NCBI GenBank assembly: GCA_948144175.1
Contig: CANXME010000511.1
Location: 873,001 to 937,000, forward strand
Length of the DNA: 64,000 bases
Reading direction: 5' to 3'
From: Closterium sp. NIES-65
Lineage: Eukaryota > Streptophyta > Zygnematophyceae > Desmidiales > Closteriaceae
The translations under genes were made by a program, and so were the position numbers. The stretch's first letter is position 1, and each line of letters starts with the position of its first letter. This document shows, in pieces, positions 55,998 to 64,000 of the stretch. Below the pieces are notes generated by a model, which saw nothing but the letters and a program-made list of their open reading frames with translations, was not told the DNA's origin and did not search any database.

Positions 55998-56520
55998 CCG
56001 TCGCCTTCACTTCCCCCCCGGAGTGTTCGCCTTCACTTCCCCCCATCCCGTCGCCTTCACTTCCCCCCCGGAGTGTTCGCCTTCACTTCCCCCCCTCCCG
56101 TCGCCTTCACTTCCCCCCCTCCCGTCGCCTTCACTTCCCCCCCTCCCGTCGCCTTCTCTTCCCCCCCTCCCGTCGCCTTCTCTTCCCCTTCCTGTCGCCT
56201 TCACTTCCCCTTCCTGTCGCCTTCACTTTCCCTTCCCGTCGCCTTCACTTCCCCTTCCTGTCGCCTTCTCTTCCCCTTCCCGTCGCCTTCTCTTCCCCTT
56301 CCCGTCGCCTTCTCTTCCCCTTCCCGTCGCCTTCTCTTCCCCTTCCCGTCGCCTTCTCTTCCCCTTCCCGTCGCCTTCTCTTCCCCTTCCCGTCGCCTTC
56401 TCTTCCCCTTCCCGTCGCCTTCTCTTCCCCCTCCTGTCGCCTTCAATTCCCCCTTCCGTCTGCTTCAATTCACCCTTCCGTCGCCTTCACTTCTCCCCCC
56501 CCCCCGATGCCTTCAATTCC
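55998..56520 (+). repeat. 22-bp minisatellite, right part
   Basis: Some 23 tandem units of CGTCGCCTTCTCTTCCCCTT plus two bases. Because 22 is not a multiple of three and the unit has no stop, all three plus frames stay open and give the same repeating peptide. None is a gene. Confidence 0.9.
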
Positions 56521-57475
56521 CCCTCCGGTCGCCTTCCCCGCATGCCGCACTCGCTTTCCCGCCCTTCACACTTGCTTCCCCACCCGTCGCCTTCACTTTC
56601 CTTTCCATTGCCTTTCGCTCTCTCCTGCTCACTCTCCCTGCTCACTCTCTTTCCCACTGCTCACTCTCTTCCCCCCTGCCCACTCTTTTCCCCACCCTTC
56701 ACTCTCTCCTCTCCTGTTCACCCCCTGTTCTCACCCCTCTTCCCCCCTTCACTCAACCGTTCCCCCCTGCTCAACCTCTTTCCCTCTGCTCACTCTCTTC
56801 CCCCCTGCTCTCTCTCTTTAACCCGGCTCACACTCTCCCCCCCCCTCCCCCCACTCTCTTTCCCCCTGCTCACTCTCTTCCCCCCTCCTCAATCTCTTTC
56901 CCTTGCTCATTCTCTTTCCCTCTGCTCACTCCCCTTGTGCTCACCCCACTTTCCCCATTTCTCACCCATTTTCGCCTTCACGCTCTCTTACCCCCTCTGC
57001 TATCCCCTGTTTTCCCGGCTCACTCCTATACTCACTCTCTCCTCCCCTGCTCACTCACTTCCCCCCTGCTCACTCTCTTTCCCCTTGCTTACTCTCTTCC
57101 CCCCCTACTCACCTTCTTTCCCCCTGTTCTCACCCCTCTTTCCCCCTTTCTCACCCATTTCCCCCCTGCTCGGTCTATTTCCCCCTGTGCTCGTTCCTAA
57201 ATTCCCCTGCTCACTCTCTTACCCCCTGTATTCACCCATCGTTCCTATTTCCTCTTGTTCACTCTCTCCCCCTCTGCTCTCTCTTTCCCCCTGTACTCAC
57301 CCATTTTTCCACCTTGTTTACTCTCTATTCCCCTTCATTCAACCCTTTTCCCCCCCCAAATCCTCTCATTTCCCTTGTTCACATCCCTCCTTAGCCCCAT
57401 GCTTACTGGCTATCCCCTTAGCTTACCCCCTTCTCCACCCTGCTTACTCTCTTTCCCGCTTTGCTCACTCTGCCT
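56521..57475 (+). repeat. Pyrimidine-rich degenerate satellite
   Basis: Degenerate short units around CTGCTCACTCTCTTTCCCCC repeat throughout. Almost no G occurs on this strand. No coding sense. Confidence 0.8.
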
Positions 57476-57740
57476 AACTCCTCCCATACATGCCCTCCAC
57501 CTTCACCCCTCGTGTATTCTGCCATATCCCCTCTTCCCTCCCCGTTCCTTCCAAACCCATGCTTGTACAGGTTCCCATGACCATGGGTCCCAACAGGAGT
57601 GGGTTGAAAAGTTACCAACTCCTAGCTTTGTGCTTGTGCTTATTTAGTCTTGTCTTGTCTTGTTTTGTGATGTGGTGTATTATGAGACACATACAACCAA
57701 TATCAATAACAATACACTGTATAGCTATTGTAGACGACTA
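57476..57740. other. Host DNA between satellite and element K
   Basis: Short unique-looking stretch, A/T-richer towards the end. Nothing recognised. Confidence 0.5.
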
Positions 57741-57864
57741 TGTCAAACTTATATCATATAGCTTATCTAGGCTATAGTGGGGTAGACACTATGGGGAACA
57801 GTTTCCTAGGGTTTCCTACTTGTACCCAACCTTGTGTTAGTTCATTCATCCCTCATTCTTCACA
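57741..57864 (+). repeat. 5' LTR of element K
   Basis: 124 bp, TGTCAAACTTATATC to ATTCTTCACA, with GGCTATAGTGGGGTA. The partner LTR is outside the window. Boundaries rest on comparison with G and J. Confidence 0.85.
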
Positions 57865-57875
57865 TGGTATAGAGC
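57865..57875 (+). promoter_or_regulatory. Primer binding site of element K
   Basis: TGGTATAGAGC, the same one-base-shorter form as in J. Confidence 0.85.
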
Positions 57876-58878
57876 AGGTTCCCTCGTGGGAACGCTTCTC
57901 AGGGCCCACCACTGAACTCGACTTTTTTTTTCCTGCCCGAGGCGCGCCCCGTAGGTCGCCCTCACGTCGCGCCCTTCTAGAGGCCCCTCGCGCCACCCTT
58001 AGCGGCCCCGTCGCCGTCCTTAGCAACCCTGTCGCCGCCCCTCTAGGCCCCTCGCGGCCCCTTCACGGCCCCGTCGCCGCCGCTCTAGGCCCCGTCGCCG
58101 CCGCTCTAGGCCCCTCGCGGCCCCTTCACGGCCCCGTCGCCGCCGCTCTAGGCCCCGTCGCCGCCCCTATAGGCCCCTCGAGGCCCCTTCACGACCCCGT
58201 CGCCACCCCTAGCGGCCCCGTCGCCGGCCCTCTAGGCCCCTCGCGGCCCCGTCGCCGCCACTTGCGGCCCCGTCGCCGCCTCCTCTAGGCCCCTTACGGC
58301 CCCTTCGCGGCCTCGTCGCCGCCCCTCTAGGCCCCTTGCGGCCCCTCTGCGGCCCCGTCGCCGCCCCTAGCGGCCCCATTGCCGCCCCTTCGCGGCCACC
58401 TCGCCGCCCTTAGCGGCCCCGTCGCCGCCCCTGGCGGCCCCATTGCCGCCTCTACCGGCCCCGTCGCCGCCTCTACCGGCCCCTTCACCGCTGAGCCGCC
58501 CAGCAGCTGAGCAACCGAACCACCCAGCAGCCGAGCCGCCCAACAGCCGAGCCGCCGAGCCGCCCAGCAGCCGAGCCGCCCAACAGCCGAGCCGCCGAGC
58601 CGCCCAGCACCCGAGCCGCCCAACAGCCGAGCCGCCGAGCCGCCCAGAACCCGAGCCGCGGAGCCGCCCAGCAGCCGAGCCGCACAACAGCCGAGCCGCC
58701 GAGCCGCCCAGCAGCCGAGCCGCCGAGCCGCCCAGCCGCCCAGCAACTGAGCCGCCGAGCCGCCCAGCAGCCGAGCCGCCGAGCCGCCCTGCCGTCGAGC
58801 CCCTACTGTTCCTACCTGCGCGCCACGGCCCTACTTACTCGGACTGGTGAGATCACTCCCTGCTAGGCCCCTGCAGTC
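57876..58878 (+). promoter_or_regulatory. Structured GC-rich leader of element K
   Basis: A 6-bp stem GTTCCC/GGGAAC with loop TCGT (57878-57893) is followed by AGGGCCCACC, a run of nine T, and GC-rich units (GGCCCCGTCGCCGCC, then GCCGAGCCGCCCAGCA) up to the gag ATG at 58879. Confidence 0.75.
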
Positions 58879-61800
58879 ATGGCTACCCCTAGTGTCCTTA
58901 CCTTTGATGCTGAGGGTCGTGCTGTTGACTTTGAGGTCTGGGTCGATGACCTCCAGCTGTTCCTACAGTATGATAGGGCAGACGAACTCTCCCTATTCGA
59001 TCTCACCTCTGGTGCCTCTCCTGCCCCGCCTGCTACTGCTGACAGCACTGTTCGCTCACAATGGGCCACACGCGATGCTGCTGCCCGTCTTGCTGTGCGT
59101 CGCCACTTACCGACCACTGAGCGTGCGCACTTTAGCCAGTACAAGAGTGCTAAGACCTTGTACAACGCTGTAGTTGCACGCTACTCCTCCCCTGCCACTG
59201 CTGCGCTTAGCCGCCTCATGCTGCCGTCACCAGTTCCCTGACGCCACTGAGATCCCTCGCTGGGGAGAGCTGTCTAGGGCGGGGGTTGCTATCTTTGATC
59301 TTGATTATGATGCTATTCTTGCTGCCATGTATGCTGTGTCTGATGGTGTTGAGGGTGACTGTTACCTGTGTGTTCCGCCTGACCCGGGCATTGAGGCTGC
59401 TGCTCTAGGTGCTGGTGAGGCTGCTGCTCTAGGTGCTAGTGCGTCTGGTGCCCCTAGTGCTGGTGAGTCTGCCCTCTCAGGTACTACGTCGGCTCAGGCC
59501 TTACACACCTTCACCCTTGACTCGGGTGCTTCCCGCTCCTTCTTTCGAGACCGCACCACGCTTACGCCGCTTAGTCGGCCGGTTGCGGTCTCCCTGGCGG
59601 ACCCCTCTGGGCGTCCTGTCCTTGCTAGCTTCTCCACTGTCTTACCGTGCCCGGCAGCCCCCTCTGGCACCCTGTCAGGTCTCTACCTCCCCTCGTTCTC
59701 TACAAACTTGGTGAGTGGAGCTGATCTACAGGATAGGGGGGTTGACCAGTTCACTCCTGCGAGTCAGCGGGTGACCCACTGCACGTGTGCTCGGACAGGC
59801 CGACACTTGGCCACGTTCACCCGTCGGCCGGGGTCGAGCCTGTACACACTTACTACCGAGTCTCCTCCGGCTGCTGAGTCTGGTCAGGTAGCTGCATCGG
59901 GTCAGGTGTTTGCTGCAGCGTCCAGGTCTGGTCCTGAGTCTGCTCCCTGTTCGTGTCGTCTCCTGTCCCACCAGACTCTCCTTTGGCACCACCGCCTTGG
60001 TCACCCCTCCCTGCCTCGTCTCCGAGGCATGGCCTCGCGTGTCCTTGTCTCTGGTCTCCCTCGGTCTCTCCCTCCCCTACCTCCGGGGCCTGCCCCTACC
60101 TGCGTCCCCTGTGTCGAGGGGCGACAGCGCGCCGCCCGTCACTCCTCCGAGTTTCCTCCGACAGAGGCTCCGCTGCAGACTCTTCACATGGACGTGTGGG
60201 GCCCCGCCCGCGTCCGTGGCCAGGGTCACGAGCGTTACTTCCTGTTGGTGGTTGACGACTACTCGCGTTACACCACGGTCTTCCCCTTGCGCAGCAAGGG
60301 TGACGTCACTGAGGTGTTGATCGACTGGATCTGCGCAGCTCGTCTCCAGCTCAGAGAGAGTTTCGGCTCGGACTTTCCTGTTCTGCGTCTGCACTCTCAC
60401 AGAGGCGGGGAGTTTTCCTCTGCCCGTCTGGGAGCCTTCTGTCGAGCACAGGGCATCCGCCAGACCTTCACGCTTTTCGCCTCTCCACAGCAAAATGGGA
60501 TTGCTGAGCGCCGCATTGGCATGGTCATGGACGTCGCTCGTACGTCCATGATCCATGCGGCTGCCCCCCATTTTCTATGGCCGTTTGCGGTTCAGTACGC
60601 AGCGCATCAGCTCAACCTTCAGCCTCGGGTCTCCTTGCCAGAGACCTCCCCCACCTTGCGGTGGACGGGGAAGGTTGGCAATGCGTCTGCGTTTCGGGTC
60701 TGGGGATCTCGGGCGTTTATCCGCGACTTGTCTGCGGACAAGCTGTCCCCCCGTGCTGTTCCCTGCATCTTCCTTGGCTTCCCCACTGACGCGCCTGGTT
60801 GGCAATTTTACCACCCCACCTCGCGCCGTGTTCTGTCCTCCCAGGACGTCACCTTTGACGAGTCGGTGCCTTGCTACCGTCTCTTCCCCTACCGCACTGC
60901 GCCCCTCCCCCCGCCGCCGCTCTTCCTTGCGCCAGGTCCTCCCCCGGTAGACCCCCTCCCCCCTCAGGGTCCTGCCCCGTCAGGTGTGTCCCAGGAAGAC
61001 GCAGTCGAGCCTGTCGAGGTAGCTGTTGACTTTGGTACTGCTAGAGGTGCTGAGCCTGCGGGTGCCGGGTTTGGAGGTGCTGAGCCTGAGGGTGCGGAGC
61101 CTGGGGGTGCTCAGTCCAGGGGTGCGGAGCCTGGGGGTGCTGCGTCTTGGGGTGCTGAGCCTGGGGGTGCTGAGCCTAGGGGTGCGGAGCCTGGGGGTGC
61201 TGAGCCTGGGGGTGCTGAGTCTGGGGGTGCTGAGCCTGGGGGTGCTGAGCCTGGGGGTGCAGAGCGTGGGGGTGCTGGGTCTACACGTGTGGCCTCTCGC
61301 GGTGCTTCTTCAAGGCGGGAGCCACTCTCTCGGCAGGAGGTGCGCGAGTGGTTTGCCCGGCGCTGGAGCCGTGCTGCTGGAGCTGGAGGTGCTACTGTTG
61401 CTGCTGGTCCCGGAGGTGCTCGTACTGGCGGTTCTGGAGCTGCTGGGACTGGGGGTGCTGCTGGGGCTGCTGGAGTTGGTGCTGCTGGAGCAGCTGGAGC
61501 TGGAGCTGCTGGGGGTGTTAGCGCTGGTGGTCCTGCTGGCGCTGGTACGTCTGAGGGTGTTGGAGTTGGCGGTGTTGGAGCTGGAGGTGCTGCTGGCGCT
61601 GGTGCTGCCGCTGGGGGTACTGGTGCCGTCCCTGCTGGTTCTGGAGGCGCTGCACGGCCGAGGCCGTACTTCGTTCCGCTCCTTGAGCAGGTTCTTGGTC
61701 TCCCGCCTTCTACTGGTCCTGCTCCTCCCTTAGAGTGCCCACAGCCTGTCCAGTCGCAATCACAGTTACAGCCCGCCTCCCCCCTGCCTGCTCCTTCTTC

Positions 61801-63919
61801 CTACACTGGTCCTACTGGAGGTCTTGCTGAGCGTCGTGAGCCTGCGTCTCGTCCTGTGTCGCCTGTTCGTGCTGCTCGCACTAGTCGTCGTGCTCCGCGT
61901 CCGCGTCCTCCTGCGGTCCCAGGCACACACCAGATGGCACTGCGTCCTTCCACTGCTCCTCTGCGTGTCCCGTTGCCGTCTCCTCCAGAGTCCTCTCTTC
62001 CTGTTCTTGCTGACCCGGAGTCTGACTCTCTTCATGCTGCCGGTCCTACTATCACGCGTCTCTTGGCTACTGTTGTCACTGACCCTTCCTTTGAGTCCAC
62101 TGCTGCGTCGGCCCTAGTCGCTGAGCTTGTCGACTTTGCTGCTCGCTGTCGTCTAGACTACGCTGCTAGTCTTGTTGCTGAGTCTGAGTCTGTCTGTCCT
62201 CCGTCCGTCGGGGGTGAGTGTGCTCTTAGCACGGACGTCCTTGAGGACAGGCATGAGGAGTTCCAGTGTTTTGCTGCCGCTTTGCCTCGTCTCGTGTCCA
62301 CGATGATTGCCCCTGAGGGAGACCCGGATGCACCAGACATCCCGACTCCTCGATCGTACGCTGAGGCAATCGAGGGTCCCTACTCCTCTCAGTGGCAGTC
62401 AGCCATGGACGCAAAGATGGCTTCCTGGAAGTCCACAGGCACCTACGTCGACGAGGTTCCCCCACCTGGGGCGAACATCGTCAGTGGCATGTGGATTTTC
62501 AGGGTGAAGCGGCTGCCGGGTTCTCCGCCTGTCTTCAAGGCGCGTTACGTGGCTCGAGGCTTCAGTCAGCGGCAGGGAGTTGACTACTTTCAGACCTTCT
62601 CTCCCACCCCGAAGATGACCACTCTTTGGGTGCTGCTGCACATAGCCGCTCAACGCGACTACGAGCTTCACTCTCTTGACTTCAGCACAGCTTTCCTGCA
62701 GGGCAGCCTGCACGAGGAGATCTGGCTGCGCCGCCCACCTGGCTTCACTGGGTCGTTTCCTCCTGGTACCCAGTGGAGCCTCCGGCGGCCAGTCTACGGT
62801 CTCCGACAGGCGCCCCGTGAGTGGCATGACACACTGAGGAATACACTTGCGGCTCTTGGGTTTGCTCCTTCTACTGCCGACCCGTCGCTGTTTCTACGCA
62901 CTGACACCACTTTGCCGCCGCTCTACATCCTCGTATACGTCGACGACTTGGTCTTTGCCATTGCTGACACTGCTGGACTTGCCCACGTGAAATCCGAGCT
63001 GTAGAAGAGACACACGTGCACAGACCTGGGTGAACTGCGCAGCTACCTTGGCTTGCAGATCACCCGGGACAGAGCACAGCGCACCATTACCTTGACTCAG
63101 TCACACATGGTGCAGCAGGCCCTTTAGCGCTTCGACTTCACGTACTCCTCGCCTCAGGCCACTCCTCTGTCTACTCGCCACTCGCTCTCAGCTCTGCCTT
63201 CGGATGACTCCGTAGAGCCGAGTGGCCCGTACCCAGAGCTTGTTGGCTGCCTCATGTACCTGATGACCTGCACACGACCTGACCTTGCATACCCTCTCAA
63301 CATCTTGGCACGCTATGTTGCTCCTGGGAGACACCAACCAGAGCACATGGCTGCAGCCAAGAGGGTGTTGTGCTACTTGTGCAGTACGTCGGGCATGGGG
63401 CTAATGCTTGGAGAGCGACGTCGAGTGGTCCTTACAGGTCACGCTGATGCTTCTTGGGCTGACGACCAGGCTACGCAGCGGTCGTCACAGGGTTACACCT
63501 TCAGCCTTGGCTCCGGCTCTGTTTCGTGGCGGTCTACCCGCTCGTCTTCTGTTCTCACCTCCAGCTGTGAGGCTGAGATCTACGCGGGGGCCATGGCTGC
63601 ACAGGAGCTACGCTGGCTCACCTACCTGCTGACTGACCTAGGAGAGGCGCCTCGTTCTCCTCCAGTTCTGTACGTAGACAACAAGGCCATGCTGGCCTTG
63701 TGTCGGGAGCACAGACTGGAGCACAGAACGAAGCACATTGCTCTCCGCTACTTCCTTGCTCGTGAGCTGCAGCAGCGTGGTCAGCTGCGCCTTGCTTACG
63801 TGGCCTCTGAGGCCAACACTTCCGATATCTTTACCAAGGCACTTCCGCCTGGTGATCATCAGCACTTCTGTACTATGCTAGGTCTTGTGCCTACTTGGCC
63901 TCACTTGCTCACTTCTTGA
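58879..63919 (+). pseudogene. Broken Copia gag-pol (element K)
   Basis: Begins MATPSVLTFDAEGRAVDFEV. Part of gag, protease (TLDSGASRSFF), GAG-pre-integrase (LWHHRLGHPS), integrase (HMDVWGPARV, SPQQNGIAERR), a long GAEPG-type repeat linker, RT with YVDDLVF and RNase H (SSCEAEIYAGAMAAQE) are recognisable. The poly-glycine and zinc-knuckle part seen in F, G and J is not found. Several breaks. Confidence 0.88.
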
Positions 63920-64000
63920 CCTTGCTTGTACTGTGATCTTTCTATACCTGCACTTGCTTGTTTACCTTTATATATTATCTTGCATGTGAACTGGCCTTGT

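Larger units (their letters stand above)
57741..64000 (+). mobile_element. Copia element K (3' LTR outside window)
   Basis: Plus-strand Copia of the F/G/J/K lineage: 5' LTR 57741-57864, primer binding site, leader hairpin, GGGCCCACC box, GC-rich leader, gag-pol to 63919, and the start of the usual tail. The 3' LTR should lie just beyond the window. It is broken, with about four interruptions and part of gag not found, so it is more decayed than G or J. Confidence 0.9.

Noticed and set aside
55988-57477. Three overlapping proline/serine-rich open frames in the satellite
   Set aside because: They come from a 22-bp stop-free unit and pyrimidine-rich satellite. All frames are equally open.

Overview
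The window looks like a gene-poor, transposon-packed stretch of a green-plant-lineage genome. Land plant or streptophyte alga is my inference, at low confidence. It rests on Ty1/Copia and Ty3 chromovirus elements primed by initiator-Met tRNA, on very GC-rich element leaders, and on the absence of bacterial-type operons. No host gene, tRNA or rRNA could be supported. About 83% of the 64 kb (summing outer element spans) is LTR retrotransposon, much of it nested.

Layout: (1) 1-3728, 3' part of Copia element A with a 1-kb LTR rich in GTCGAC. (2) 3729-6613, host DNA with purine-rich repeats, an AG microsatellite, a hairpin-forming minisatellite (4831-5361) and a 14-bp motif array (5741-5829). (3) 6614-19154, Copia element B split by solo LTR C, which itself carries Copia M (minus), small non-autonomous D (minus) and solo LTR L. 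(4) 19262-20660, small non-autonomous element I, then pyrimidine-rich host repeats. (5) 21618-33855, Ty3 chromovirus H (minus) split by Copia G (plus). (6) 33856-38100, host DNA with a 136-bp repeat array and a GATC-rich inverted-repeat element (36774-37717). (7) 38101-47724, non-autonomous E split by Copia F (minus), whose 1973-residue gag-pol is uninterrupted. (8) 47725-48711, host DNA. (9) 48712-55997, Copia J inside a 22-bp minisatellite. (10) 55998-57740, pyrimidine-rich satellite DNA. (11) 57741-64000, Copia K, running off the window.

Elements F, G, J and K are one Copia lineage. They share gag-pol, a long-loop zinc knuckle, a pentapeptide-repeat linker between integrase and reverse transcriptase, and a common leader plan: primer binding site, small hairpin, GGGCCCACC-type box, GC-rich repeats, gag ATG. 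D, E and I have no recognisable proteins but keep parts of this plan and share an internal module with each other, so they look like parasites of the autonomous lineage. The leader hairpin shows compensatory changes between elements, and the box matches in antisense the anticodon arm of plant initiator-Met tRNA as I recall it. I regard that leader as the most interesting signal here. Divergences between LTR pairs were counted by eye and are approximate.
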